64,000 nt of DNA. Source: Sphingomonas limnosediminicola (GTDB lineage: Bacteria; Pseudomonadota; Alphaproteobacteria; Sphingomonadales; Sphingomonadaceae). Both the position numbers and the translations under genes were made by a program. How positions within the stretch are numbered: the stretch's first letter is position 1; every line of letters starts with the position of its first letter. This document shows positions 1-8,217 of this stretch, piece after piece. The notes beneath the pieces were generated by a model, which worked only from the letters and a program-made list of their open reading frames with translations, made no database searches and was not told where the DNA came from. Where the stretch lies: NCBI RefSeq assembly GCF_039537965.1, contig NZ_BAABBM010000001.1, positions 1,240,001-1,304,000 on the forward strand, in the 5' to 3' direction.

Positions 1-246
1 ACCCATCACCGCACCGAAATTTTTCCCGAGACTGCGTGTGAGTTGCGCCTCAGTTAGCCCGTCCGGGAGGCCATGGATCAACATCAATGCTTCGGCGGCC
101 TGAGGTGCCTGCAGCGGTCGCAGTAACTCGATGCCCGCTTGGACTTCGCGCTGGAGGCGAAGCTGCCGTAGCTGAACCAGGCCGAAGACCACTCCGATGA
201 TAACTGCCAAGGTTTCCAAGGCTTGCAGGATCAGGTCCCAAGACAT
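1..246 (-). CDS. Hypothetical membrane-anchored protein, cut off by the window edge
   Basis: An open frame of 82 codons runs from an ATG at 246 to the left edge without a stop, so the C-terminus lies outside the window. The N-terminus MSWDLILQALETLAVIIGVV continues into FGLVQLRQLRLQRE. This is one predicted membrane helix (about residues 5-25) followed by a basic, probably cytoplasmic helix. Small proteins of this shape are common as unannotated membrane proteins in alphaproteobacterial accessory regions. I do not recognise a specific family. The reading frame is continuous and amino-acid-like throughout, which supports a real gene. Confidence 0.6.
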   Translation of the reverse strand, partial: MSWDLILQALETLAVIIGVVFGLVQLRQLRLQREVQAGIELLRPLQAPQAAEALMLIHGLPDGLTEAQLTRSLGKNFGAVMG

Positions 247-524
247 CTGCCGGTGTCTCCGTTGCGGTCTTCCAAGGCCTATCAGAAGCTGCCTCGTCCG
301 CAACGAGTTCTAGAACACCTAGTCTCCGCCTGCTCCGCACCGAAGCTGACACTAAGCTACCGGCAGCTTTGGGTCGAAAGCCGCCATTCCACTAATGGCG
401 CGGTCTCTAGCAAGTATGGTCTACAGTACTTGGCTGGCTTCATTCGCACTAAAGCTCAGGTACAGTCTGAGTCGCTCGGGCTTCATCCGAAGCAAGGCTA
501 AGGGTTCATCCACGCCACGAAATC
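247..524. other. Non-coding stretch, nothing recognised
   Basis: Short open frames here (for example 223-501 and 395-619 on the plus strand) have no recognisable protein character and overlap each other. The stretch presumably holds the promoter of the minus-strand gene at 246. I see no clear repeat, RNA or terminator. Together with 716-909 this is low-information intergenic sequence around a broken gene. Confidence 0.4.
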
Positions 525-715
525 ATGATAGCATCCGCAAAAGTCGAACGTCTTCTGATGAATTTAAGACAGGGTACCGCCAAAGGCAAACTTGTCGGCG
601 TATGGTTTGCATCCAATGATGTCGACTTAATCGATGAGTGGCGCAGGAATCTCCCGACTTGCCTTCCAGGCCCGAGGCCATTCGTCGTTTAGTTGCGATG
701 GGATTGAAGCCCTAA
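525..715 (+). pseudogene. Frameshifted ribbon-helix-helix (CopG/Arc-like) protein
   Basis: From the ATG at 525 the frame reads MIASAKVERLLMNLRQGTAK and continues through GVWFASNDVDLIDEWRR. At about 640-650 the sense moves to another frame, which reads ESPDLPSRPEAIRRLVAMGL and then KP before a TAA at 713-715. The joined product has the two parts of a ribbon-helix-helix regulator or antitoxin: an R/K-rich strand with a VWFxSxDVxLIDEWR helix, and the typical RPEAIRRLV tail. One missing base near CGCAGGAATCT explains the break. In the uncorrected frame translation stops at 690-692. It could be a sequencing error rather than real decay. No toxin partner is visible nearby. Confidence 0.55.
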
Positions 716-909
716 CCACCTATTCGCTTCAAGTGGCCGGTTTCGTCCACCGTCACAATGATGGAAATCGCTGTTCCGCTGTTGCATTACGGTTAAGATA
801 TCATTAATTAAGAACCGCTGAGTCGGTTAGCAATCCTCGCGACTGCGCAGCAGGAGCTCGACGGCCGTTCGTTTGGCACACCCTCCAAGGGGCAATGGAA
901 GGGAATCAT

Positions 910-1530
910 ATGCGACGCATTGTCTTGATAAGCCTTATCGGTGCGGGCTTCACTTTAACGCCCGTGGCATCTGCGCAAGCAGCTTTAACGCTGGTTGGAA
1001 CCTTTGAGGGGAACCAGTGCGGCGGCGCGGGAGGGTTCGCTGCCTGTTGGGCAAGCGGAACCACCGCCGGGACCGGCGCGGTTCTCAAGACCCCGGGTGG
1101 GTCACCGTCGATCAGGAGGATTGACAGTGACGGGCCTGGCGATTTCGGTAGCTTTGGAACGATTGATGGCTCGGAATTCACCACGAGCTATGTCGCGGGC
1201 ACGAATACGCTCTCATTCACCTACACGCCGGGAGCGGGGGATCCGACTATTCATTATATTGGTCTTTTCCAAGGCGGCTCCGGCCCCGGGAACGACTTTA
1301 AGAACACGTACCGCCTCTTTTATGATTCAAGTCCGATCACGGCCGGGTCCTTCGCCTTGAGCACATATTTTGATAATCCGGGATGGTCACATATCGACTT
1401 CTTCGACACCGGCAGCCCGTCGGTTCCGGAATCTGCAACCTGGGCGATGATGTTGCTGGGCTTCGGTCTCGTTGGCATGGTAATGCGCCGCAACCGGAAA
1501 CTGCCTCGCAACCTAATGCAACTCGCCTAG
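910..1530 (+). CDS. PEP-CTERM (PEPxxWA variant) exported protein
   Basis: This is a 206-aa protein with a Sec signal peptide (residues 1-25, ending in an AQA-type cleavage site). The middle is Gly/Ser/Thr-rich. The C-terminal sorting tail PESATWAMMLLGFGLVGMVM is followed by RRNRK. The short motif, hydrophobic helix and basic end are the exosortase recognition signal. The WA after the motif is the version frequent in sphingomonads, and here the canonical PEP is PES. I chose the ATG at 910 because AAGGGA lies just upstream; an in-frame ATG at 895 would add five residues ahead of the signal peptide. The PrsK/PrsR pair at 15437-18849 is the expected regulator class for such proteins. I found no convincing sigma-54 promoter in front of this gene. 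Confidence 0.85.
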   Translation: MRRIVLISLIGAGFTLTPVASAQAALTLVGTFEGNQCGGAGGFAACWASGTTAGTGAVLKTPGGSPSIRRIDSDGPGDFGSFGTIDGSEFTTSYVAGTNTLSFTYTPGAGDPTIHYIGLFQGGSGPGNDFKNTYRLFYDSSPITAGSFALSTYFDNPGWSHIDFFDTGSPSVPESATWAMMLLGFGLVGMVMRRNRKLPRNLMQLA

Positions 1531-1620
1531 AATCGTAGCTCGTTTCTAGCTACCGCGGCCCGGCTAACCCCGGGTCGCCCTTTCTCCCATCTCGCGCCAA
1601 ACATGGCCTTTCGAGGCGAC

Positions 1621-2583
1621 CTAGCAGTTGGTTTTGTTAATGGCATCTTTGGGTCGAAACCTGCCACTGGCATTATTGTACTGTTCTCGAATCGTTCCGC
1701 TCGGTCTAGGCCGCTGATCTTGAAGGCGCTCGACCAACAGGTCGACCAAGGCCCGGAGTCGGGGCAGCCGCTTGAGATCCCTGTGGAAGCCAAGCCAATT
1801 GTCGCGGCTCGGAGGATCCGAGCCGAGATCCACCACTTCGATCCCGGCCGTCGCTTCGCAAAGCGCTTTGGGGAGGACAGCGAGCCCCGCGCCAAGCGCA
1901 CATAGCTTCGCCTGCATGTCGCGACTGTTGCTGCGCATGGCAATATGCGCGTTCGGCAGGATCCGCCTCAGCCAGGAGATGTCCGGCATTCCTCCAAAGG
2001 CGGTGTCCATCACGATCAACGGGCAGCCTTGGCCATCGCCCGGGACTGGCGCCCACTGCCCGGGCTTCGCGTAGACCGCATAGGGCACGGTGATCAGCCT
2101 TCGCGCGATCACCTCCGGCTCGTCGAAGGCGGCGATGCGGATGACGAGGTCGGCCTCGCGGCGGGCGAGGCTGTAGATCCGGGCGTCGGTGAGCGTCTCC
2201 ACGATCACGGCGGGGTGAAGATGCGCGAATTCCGCCAGGATCGGCGCCACCATGATCCGTCCGAACCAGTCCGAGCAGGTCAGGCGCAGCATACCTTCGA
2301 GCGCGCCGCTCCGGCCCGTGAGTTCGCGCGCCAAGGCCAGCGCTTCCGCCTCCATGCCCTCGGCATGGCGGAGCAGGATCTCCCCTTCGTCGGTCAGAAC
2401 ATGTCCTGCCGCGGAGCGCTGGAACAGCGTCGCGCCGACTGCGTCCTCCAGCGCCCGCAAGCGCCGCCCCATCGTCGGCTGCGACTGTTTCAGCCGACGG
2501 CCGGCACCGCCGAGGGTTCCCTCCCGCGCGATCGCGAGAAAAACCCTCAGATCACTCCATTCGATCGGTGGGTCAGACACCAT
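1621..2583 (-). CDS. LysR-family transcriptional regulator
   Basis: This 320-aa protein has an N-terminal winged helix-turn-helix (about residues 5-65, with SDLRVFLAIAREGTLGGAGR and QPTMGRRLRALE). The LysR substrate-binding domain follows (about 95-300, including LRLTCSDWFGRIMVAPIL). The start is placed at MVSDPPIEWSD because family homology begins there; a longer frame up to 2691 would run into the intergenic operator. It is divergent from the quinone-oxidoreductase-like gene at 2679, and a palindrome of LTTR type (2587-2606) abuts its start codon. It therefore probably represses itself and controls the oxidoreductase/SDR genes. The inducer is unknown. The last ~25 residues are poorly conserved in character. 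Confidence 0.88.
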   Translation of the reverse strand: MVSDPPIEWSDLRVFLAIAREGTLGGAGRRLKQSQPTMGRRLRALEDAVGATLFQRSAAGHVLTDEGEILLRHAEGMEAEALALARELTGRSGALEGMLRLTCSDWFGRIMVAPILAEFAHLHPAVIVETLTDARIYSLARREADLVIRIAAFDEPEVIARRLITVPYAVYAKPGQWAPVPGDGQGCPLIVMDTAFGGMPDISWLRRILPNAHIAMRSNSRDMQAKLCALGAGLAVLPKALCEATAGIEVVDLGSDPPSRDNWLGFHRDLKRLPRLRALVDLLVERLQDQRPRPSGTIREQYNNASGRFRPKDAINKTNC

Positions 2584-2586
2584 CGA

Positions 2587-2606
2587 TCCATTCAAAAGTG
2601 AATGGA
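2587..2606. promoter_or_regulatory. Palindromic LysR-type operator
   Basis: TCCATTCA-AAAG-TGAATGGA is a perfect inverted repeat with 8-bp arms and a 4-bp spacer. It contains ATTCA-N4-TGAAT, the half-site arrangement used by many LTTR regulators. It lies 4 bp upstream of the lysR start at 2583 and 72 bp upstream of the divergent oxidoreductase start at 2679. It is the obvious binding site of that regulator. Confidence 0.75.
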
Positions 2607-2678
2607 CTTGGTGCGACTTTCGCGAGTTCATGTCAAACCAGAATGGGCCCATCTCCTGTCCCATCAGGAGTTCAAGCC

Positions 2679-3683
2679 ATGCCGACATCATCGATGATCG
2701 CCGCCGTAGTCGAGGAGGAGAATGGCCCCTTCGTGCTGCGCGAGCGGGCCCGCCCCGAGCCTGCGCCGGGTCAGGTCCTCGTCCGGATCGAGGCGAGCGG
2801 GACGAACCCCTTGGACACGAAGATCAGGTCAGGACAGGCTCCTCACGCGCGGCAACCCCTGCCGGCGACCCTCGGCATGGACCTGTCCGGAACCGTCGTC
2901 GCCCTTGGGGCGGGCATCGACCGCTTCCAGGTCGGCGACACTGTCTACGGCTTCGCAGGAGGCGTCGGCGGGCGGCAGGGATCGCACGCGCAATATGGCG
3001 CCTTCGATGAGCGGCTGCTCGCCAGGAAGCCCGCGTCGCTGTCGATGCAGGCAGCCTCGGTGCTTCCGCTGGTGGTGATCACTGCGTGGGAGGGCTTGGT
3101 CGACCGCGCGCAGGTGAAGGCGGGGCAGACCGTGCTTATCCAGGGCGGCGCGGGGGGCGTCGGGCAGGTCGCCGTGCAGATCGCCCTCGCTCGCGGAGCG
3201 AAGGTCTTCGCGACCGACTTCGGCGACGACCTCGATTACGTCCGCGCAATGGGCGCGGTCGCCATCGACGCGAAGAGGGACGTCGCGAGCTATGTCGCAG
3301 AGCACACCGACGGACAGGGCTTCGACCTCGTCTATGACACGGTCGGCGGTCCCGTGCTGGATGCCTCGTTCGAGGCCGTCCGCCGCTTCGGGCATGTCGT
3401 GAGCTGCCTCGGCTGGGGGACGCACAAGCTCGCCCCCCTGTCGTTCAAGCAGGCCACCTACTCGGGCGTCTTCACCCTGCAACCGCTCATCGCGGACGAG
3501 GGCCGGGCGCATTTCGGCGACATCCTCGACGAAGCGCGAAAGCTCGTTGAGACGGGCAAGCTTTCGCCTCGCCTCGATCCCCGAGCCTTCGCGCTCGAAG
3601 ACCTCGGGCCCGCCTATGACGCCGTGCTCGGCACCAACGGCGCCCCCCGGCAGCGGGGAAAGATTGCCATCACGATTTCGTGA
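2679..3683 (+). CDS. Zinc-independent MDR oxidoreductase (quinone-reductase type)
   Basis: This 334-aa medium-chain dehydrogenase/reductase has a GroES-like N-terminal half (residues 1-130) and a Rossmann half. The NADP(H) loop is IQGGAGGVGQVAVQIALARG (about 155-175). The zinc-ligand cysteines of alcohol dehydrogenases are missing, which places it with the quinone oxidoreductase and enoyl-reductase branch. The start at 2679 is supported by the Shine-Dalgarno CAGGAG 8 nt upstream; the frame extends further upstream but crosses the operator region. It is divergent from lysR and is followed by an SDR gene 111 bp downstream, probably in the same regulated unit. The substrate is not predictable from sequence. 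Confidence 0.85.
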   Translation: MPTSSMIAAVVEEENGPFVLRERARPEPAPGQVLVRIEASGTNPLDTKIRSGQAPHARQPLPATLGMDLSGTVVALGAGIDRFQVGDTVYGFAGGVGGRQGSHAQYGAFDERLLARKPASLSMQAASVLPLVVITAWEGLVDRAQVKAGQTVLIQGGAGGVGQVAVQIALARGAKVFATDFGDDLDYVRAMGAVAIDAKRDVASYVAEHTDGQGFDLVYDTVGGPVLDASFEAVRRFGHVVSCLGWGTHKLAPLSFKQATYSGVFTLQPLIADEGRAHFGDILDEARKLVETGKLSPRLDPRAFALEDLGPAYDAVLGTNGAPRQRGKIAITIS

Positions 3684-3794
3684 AGGTCGACGCCGGTCGA
3701 TCAGGCGCGGCCTTCGTCGAGTGACGCGTGAGAATAGCCGGGTTCCCATCCGCTTGCCGGCACCTGTCCGGCGGCCACAGGAGAAACAAACATT

Positions 3795-4808
3795 ATGAAC
3801 AAGAAGTTCGGAGCAACCTCCACGACTGACGATGTCCTCGCCGGCATGGACCTTGCCGGTAAGCGGGTCCTGGTGACGGGCGTGTCGGCCGGCCTCGGCC
3901 TCGAGACCGCTCGCGCCCTCGTCGCCCATGGAGCCGAGGTCGTCGGCACAGCGCGAGACCTGACCAAGGCGCGCAACGCTCTCACCCGGATCGGCATGAG
4001 CGACTCCGCGCTCGAGCTTGTCGAGCTCGATCTTGCCGACTTGGCGGATGTGCGGCGGGCCGCCGAGGCGCTGCGCAGCGATGGCGAGCCGCTCGACCTG
4101 GTCATTGCCAACGCTGGGGTCATGGCGACGCCCTTCGGTCTCACCGCCGACGGCTTCGAGACGCAGTTCGGGACCAATCACCTTGGTCACTTCGCCTTCG
4201 TGAACGGCATCGCACCTCTCATGCGTCGCGGTTCGCGCCTAGTGGTGCTCGCGTCCTCAGGCCATCGCTTTTCCACCGTCAGCCTCGACGATCCGAACTT
4301 CGAACGCAGCGCCTATGAGCCGTTCCTCGCCTATGGCCGCTCGAAGACCGCCAACATCCTCTTCGCGGTCGAGTTCGATCGCCGGTACCGCTCGCTCGGC
4401 CTGCGCGCGACGGCGGTTCACCCAGGCGGAATCCGGACCGAGCTTTCGCGCCACATGGGCAGTGATCGCCTTCAGCAGCTCATCGACGGCATCAATGCGG
4501 ATCTCGCCCGGGAGGGAAAGCCTGCGTACGAGTGGAAAACGCCCCGGGAGGGCGCTGCCACGACGCTTTGGGCCGGACTTGTCGCCGACGCCGATCAAGT
4601 TGGCGGACGATATTGCGAGGACTGCCAGGTCTCCCCGGTCATCACCGACGAGATCATTGGTTTCGGAAGCCCGGGCGTCCGGCCTTACGCGCTTGATCCG
4701 GACCTCGCGCGGGCCCTCTGGGCCAAGAGCGAGGAGATGGTCGGCGAGTTCTTCGGCCTCAGGACCGCCCGCCCGACCAACGGGATCGAGCCCCTCGCAA
4801 CGGCGTGA
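3795..4808 (+). CDS. Short-chain dehydrogenase/reductase (retinol-dehydrogenase-like)
   Basis: This 337-aa classical SDR has the cofactor motif TGVSAGLG (residues 28-35), the NAG motif in VIANAGVMATPFG, a catalytic Ser in LASSGHRFS, and the YGRSK Tyr/Lys pair (about 180). The NNHLGHF-like stretch and the length (~330 aa) match the WWOX/retinol-dehydrogenase-like group found in many bacterial stress loci. GGAG lies 8-11 nt upstream of the ATG. It follows the oxidoreductase at 2679 in the same direction and is likely in the same LysR-controlled group. The C-terminal 40 residues go beyond the SDR core. The substrate is unknown. Confidence 0.85.
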   Translation: MNKKFGATSTTDDVLAGMDLAGKRVLVTGVSAGLGLETARALVAHGAEVVGTARDLTKARNALTRIGMSDSALELVELDLADLADVRRAAEALRSDGEPLDLVIANAGVMATPFGLTADGFETQFGTNHLGHFAFVNGIAPLMRRGSRLVVLASSGHRFSTVSLDDPNFERSAYEPFLAYGRSKTANILFAVEFDRRYRSLGLRATAVHPGGIRTELSRHMGSDRLQQLIDGINADLAREGKPAYEWKTPREGAATTLWAGLVADADQVGGRYCEDCQVSPVITDEIIGFGSPGVRPYALDPDLARALWAKSEEMVGEFFGLRTARPTNGIEPLATA

Positions 4809-4898
4809 GAGATCGCCGCGGACTTCGCACCTTCAGCACCCGCTGACGCGCGCCGCAGCCGGGGCAGCTCCTCATCCGCCGCCAGACGGAGATTTTCC

Positions 4899-5208
4899 AT
4901 GACCACGATCACCATGCGGGACGGCACCGAGCTCTTCTACAAGGACTGGGGGTCCAAGGATGCCCCGGTCATCGTCTTCCATCACGGCTGGCCGCTCAGC
5001 GCCGACGTTCACCCTTCCTGAGATGCAGCAAGTTTATGAGGCGGTCATCGGCGAACGGCTCGACCAGAGTTCCTTCCGCCGGAAAATTGCCGAACTCGGC
5101 GCACTAGAGTCCTTGCCCGGCGAGACCCGTCGCTCAGCGACCGTGCGGCGCCCCGCCCAGCTTTACCGCCTTGCAGAGGCCATCGCCCTTTTCGACAAGC
5201 GCCTCTGA
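4899..5208 (+). pseudogene. Deletion scar: chloroperoxidase N-terminus joined to NUDIX-regulator C-terminus
   Basis: From the ATG at 4899 the frame reads [20 protein letters not shown] and continues [13 protein letters not shown]. This is the N-terminus of alpha/beta-hydrolase (non-haem chloroperoxidase) proteins, and it stops at 5019-5021 after 40 residues. From about 5005, in another frame, comes [20 protein letters not shown] and then QSSFRRKIAEL...RPAQLYRL. This is the C-terminal winged helix of NrtR-type NUDIX regulators and runs to the stop at 5206-5208. Neither gene is complete. The simplest reading is a deletion that removed the rest of the hydrolase and most of the regulator, with the junction near 5004. 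Confidence 0.75.
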
Positions 5209-5307
5209 GGGAAATGCGTCGCGTCCGGCCGCAGGCTCAGCGGCCGCATGCGAGAAGCACAACGATGGTGGTCAACAGGAGCATCGCCCATGCTCCATGC
5301 ACGAAAC

Positions 5308-5649
5308 CTAGGCGCACAAACGAGCAATCCGCCGGCCATTGTCCCAGTGCGGCTTGTAGATCGCTTGCCCACGTTGAAGCTGCCAGCACGACAGGTTCAC
5401 TCGACCCGCCCACGCCACGACGACTTGCCTGCCGTACCGATCCATCGTGATGGGCTCGTATCGTACCGGCCCGAAGCGCAGCGCCGTGACCAAGCTTCCC
5501 TTTGAGGCTTGACCATCACCGGGAGCGCAAACTCTCGTTCGCGGGCACCCATGGATTTCGGGTGCATCAATACCGAGCAAGCGCAGGCGCTCGGGACCGC
5601 AACGAAGTGTGTCACCATCGACGACGTATGCGCTTGGGCAATCCAGCAT
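5308..5649 (-). CDS. Thermonuclease (SNase-like) family protein
   Basis: This 113-aa protein has the staphylococcal-nuclease core: VVDGDTLRCGPERLRLLGID followed by APE, and later MDRYGR. These cover the metal-binding Asp/Glu and the two catalytic Arg positions of the family. The end RGQAIYKPHWDNGRRIARLC is typical of short proteobacterial SNase homologues. There is no clear signal peptide from this start, although the N-terminal part of the family is often longer. It stands alone in an accessory stretch, on the opposite strand to the HerA-like ATPase. A second thermonuclease gene lies at 62735. Confidence 0.8.
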   Translation of the reverse strand: MLDCPSAYVVDGDTLRCGPERLRLLGIDAPEIHGCPRTRVCAPGDGQASKGSLVTALRFGPVRYEPITMDRYGRQVVVAWAGRVNLSCWQLQRGQAIYKPHWDNGRRIARLCA

Positions 5650-5798
5650 CCCTACTCTGTGCCGATCGCACCAAACGTCCGCAACGCCTTTCGTCGGGCA
5701 AGCTGAGACCCATCGCTGACAGGAGCTTTGCGACCATTGGCTCGTGCCACCCTTTTTGAACGCTTGCGGCCTGAAGCACCTTCTTTCATGACCGGCGG

Positions 5799-7262
5799 GT
5801 GAGCGTCCCCATCATTATCGGCTCCGCTCCTGGCGGAGCCGAAGTCCAGATCGACATCGAAGAATTGTTGGCCAGCCGTCTTCTCGTCCAGGGGAACAGC
5901 GGCTCTGGCAAGTCGCATTTGCTTCGGCGCCTGCTCGAGGAGAGCGCCGGCCTGGTCCAGCAGGTGGTGATCGATCCAGAGCGCGATTTCGTCACGCTGG
6001 CGGAGCCGTTCAGCCACGTCGTCATCGATGGGTCGGCCTACGCCGGCCCCGAGATCGCGAAGCTTGCGGCGCGTGTCCGTGAACATCGCGCGTCGGTTGT
6101 ACTCGCGCTCGATGGCCTGGAGGTTGAAGCGCAGATGCGCTGCGCTGCACAATTCCTCGGCGCGATGTTCGATGCTCCACGCGATCAGTGGTATCCGGCG
6201 CTGGTCGTGGTCGACGAAGCGCAGGTCTTTGCTCCGGCCGCAGCGGGCGAGGTCAGCGACGAAACGCGTCGTCTGTCGCTGGCCGCCATGACCAATCTCA
6301 TGTGCCGCGGACGAAAGCGCGGCCTTGCCGGTGTCATCGCGACCCAGCGCCTCGCGAAGCTCGCCAAGAATGTTGCCGCCGAGGCTTCCAATTTCCTGAT
6401 GGGCAGGACCTTCCTCGACATCGACATGGCGCGTGCGGCAGACCTGCTCGGCATGGAGCGCCGCCAGGCGGAGCAGATCCGCGACCTCGAGCGCGGCCAC
6501 TTCCTCGGCCTTGGCCCGGCGATCAGCCGCCGCCCGGTCGCAGTGAAGATTGGCTCCGTTAAAACAGGCTCCAGCGCGGCCTCACACGCACTCACTCCTC
6601 TACCCGCTACATCCGCCGGAGATGTGCAGGCACTGCTCCACGCTGACTGGGTCCGGGAAGATACAAAACGAACCGCGCCCGACCCGATACCTGTCGATGC
6701 AGACGCCCTGCTGGACCAGATCACTTCACACGGCACCGACGTCGTCGTCGATCAGCCACCGGCCGGGGCGCCTCACCCCTCGCCAGAGGATGAGATCGAA
6801 CCAGCCCTGAGCGAAATCTTCGCCGAGATGGCAGCGGAAGATGGGAGCAGCTTCCAACCAGCTGCCGCGCTTTACCAGGATTTCTCCGTCCGTTGCCGAA
6901 TGCGGCGCCTTTCGTCCAAGCACATCGATCTTCCGGCCTTCCGCCGGCGATTCGCCATGGCCCTCGCGGGCATCTTCAATCCTAATGATGAACGCCGCAA
7001 AGAGGTGCTACGCGTCGCTGCAGGAATAAGCGATGATCTACTCGGTCCATTCCTGCTCCTTGCGACCGCGGCCCAGGACGGCGCCCCCTGCCCTGACGAC
7101 GAGAGCCTGGCGCGCGTCTACGGAACGACTTCTCCCGGACGAATCCGCCGCCTCATCGACCATCTGGAAAAGATGGGGTTGATCGTCGTTCGGACGGACT
7201 TCGGTGGCAGGAAATCGATCGGCATCCCGGATCTCGGCGTTAGCACGGCGTCAGCTAGCTGA
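5799..7262 (+). CDS. HerA-like (DUF87) ATP-binding protein
   Basis: This 487-aa protein has a HerA/FtsK-type P-loop: Walker A GNSGSGKS (residues 32-39), Walker B ALVVVDEAQ (about 134-142) and a sensor-like CRGRKRGLAGVIATQRLAKL. The N-terminus IIIGSAPGGAEVQIDIEELL places the ATPase at the very start. A charged linker follows, then a C-terminal winged-helix-like part (about 405-480, TSPGRIRRLIDHLEKMGLIV). Translation probably starts at the GTG 5799, since the ATG at 5788 is out of frame. Such ATPases occur on sphingomonad genomic islands and in DNA processing or defence loci. There is no adjacent NurA-like nuclease, so its partner is unknown. Confidence 0.75.
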   Translation: MSVPIIIGSAPGGAEVQIDIEELLASRLLVQGNSGSGKSHLLRRLLEESAGLVQQVVIDPERDFVTLAEPFSHVVIDGSAYAGPEIAKLAARVREHRASVVLALDGLEVEAQMRCAAQFLGAMFDAPRDQWYPALVVVDEAQVFAPAAAGEVSDETRRLSLAAMTNLMCRGRKRGLAGVIATQRLAKLAKNVAAEASNFLMGRTFLDIDMARAADLLGMERRQAEQIRDLERGHFLGLGPAISRRPVAVKIGSVKTGSSAASHALTPLPATSAGDVQALLHADWVREDTKRTAPDPIPVDADALLDQITSHGTDVVVDQPPAGAPHPSPEDEIEPALSEIFAEMAAEDGSSFQPAAALYQDFSVRCRMRRLSSKHIDLPAFRRRFAMALAGIFNPNDERRKEVLRVAAGISDDLLGPFLLLATAAQDGAPCPDDESLARVYGTTSPGRIRRLIDHLEKMGLIVVRTDFGGRKSIGIPDLGVSTASAS

Positions 7263-7301
7263 TCGCTCGCCGCCGGTCACCTCTGCAAGGCGCCCTTCTG
7301 T

Positions 7302-7484
7302 TCAAAGCGGCAATGGAAGCTGGTTGCGATCCTTGATCACGGCCGGCTCGTCCAGCTTGTCGACAATCGTAGCAGCAAGAACGTCAGCCGCCCGCTCCCG
7401 AAGACGAGCGTCAGGCACAGCCAGCCCCAGCCGAACCCAGGCAGGCGCGTTCAGCAGAATCGAGGAGAGTCTTGCGCGATCCAT
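7302..7484 (-). CDS. Small DUF6771-type protein
   Basis: This 60-aa protein starts MDRARLSSILLNAPAWVRLG and continues LAVPDARLRERAADVLAATI. The LLNAPAW-R-GL-APD-RLRERAAD pattern is that of small helical proteins often found on sphingomonad accessory regions (DUF6771 as I recall it; not checked). The frame extends further upstream only because it reads into the broken phosphatase gene, so the ATG at 7484 is the likely start. It lies downstream of that pseudogene on the same strand. Function is unknown. Confidence 0.55.
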   Translation of the reverse strand: MDRARLSSILLNAPAWVRLGLAVPDARLRERAADVLAATIVDKLDEPAVIKDRNQLPLPL

Positions 7485-7559
7485 GCGAATGAGAGAACAT
7501 ATAGTGAACAGTGATGCAAGCCTGCTGAACGCAATCAAAGGTTGAGACCCCCACGGTCG

Positions 7560-8054
7560 GGAAGCAAGGCATCGTCGCCCAGCGACCGGTAGTGTGCTTT
7601 CCACAACCGCGATCAGCTCTCTCTTGAAGTTGGGCAGTTCATCCAATTGCTGGATCATCAACCGATTGGGGATCAGTTAAAGCCGAACGGCACGCACATG
7701 CTCGAACGCGGCTGTCGCGGACATACCGGCTTGCACCAACTCCCGATGCCATGGCCGGCGACCGACTCTTACCAGCATGGCAATGGACGAGAAGCCGCTC
7801 GTGCGGGCGCAGATCACGCATATGCGCAAGAGCCTCGCGCAGTTGCTCTTCTGTGGGCGCCACGAACCCTTCGACGTCCGCCTCCACTTCATGAAGCGCA
7901 GAACGAGGTGGTGTGGCCCGAAGCTCTTCAGCGAAAATTGGAGGTCATCGCCAACCAAGCTTAGAGCTCGGCTGGGCCATTCTTGCTCCAGCTACGCGAG
8001 CGCCTCTTGCGCTGTGATGAACGCAACTCCACCCTGTTCACTCCTAACGCACAT
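7560..8054 (-). pseudogene. Broken tyrosine-phosphatase-like gene
   Basis: From an ATG at 8054 the product reads MCVRSEQGGVAFITAQEALA, then meets an in-frame TAG (7992-7994), then SLVGDDLQFSLKSFGPHHLV. A frameshift near 7890 moves the sense to EADVEGFVAPTEEQLREALA and the catalytic loop LLVHCHAGKSRSPA, an HCx5RS phosphatase signature. A second shift near 7755-7790 leads to HRELVQAGMSATAAFEHVRA. A TAA (7677-7679) then interrupts before IPNRLMIQQLDELPNF. Two stops and two frameshifts make decay far more likely than sequencing error. Intact relatives are short dual-specificity-phosphatase-like proteins. Confidence 0.8.
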
Positions 8055-8126
8055 GCGTCCGCGCCGCGGCGCCTGGCCACCCTATTTTGATGCCCCTGCA
8101 ACTAGCCGTCACCACTGCCCCAAGAT

Positions 8127-8147
8127 TGCGATACCAGTGCGATACCA
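8127..8147. repeat. Tandem direct repeat TGCGATACCA x2 beside the tRNA
   Basis: TGCGATACCA occurs at 8127-8136 and 8138-8147, so the period is 11 bp, about one helical turn. It lies 71-91 bp from the 3' end of tRNA-Ala. Paired short direct repeats at this spacing resemble arm-type binding sites of tyrosine recombinases at attachment sites. No integrase gene is present nearby, so this is an inference from position and spacing. Confidence 0.4.
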
Positions 8148-8217
8148 AATTGGGCGAATCAGGCGCTCGGCAACAGAGCGCTGCTAGGCTAAGCCGTTAA
8201 TTTTCCTATGAGATGGC

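Noticed and set aside
395..619. 74-codon plus-strand frame
   Set aside because: Its composition is not protein-like and it overlaps the better-supported ribbon-helix-helix frame in another phase.
850..900. TTGGCAC near 872 as a sigma-54 -24 element for the PEP-CTERM gene
   Set aside because: The -12 position has no TTGC-like match at the required spacing.
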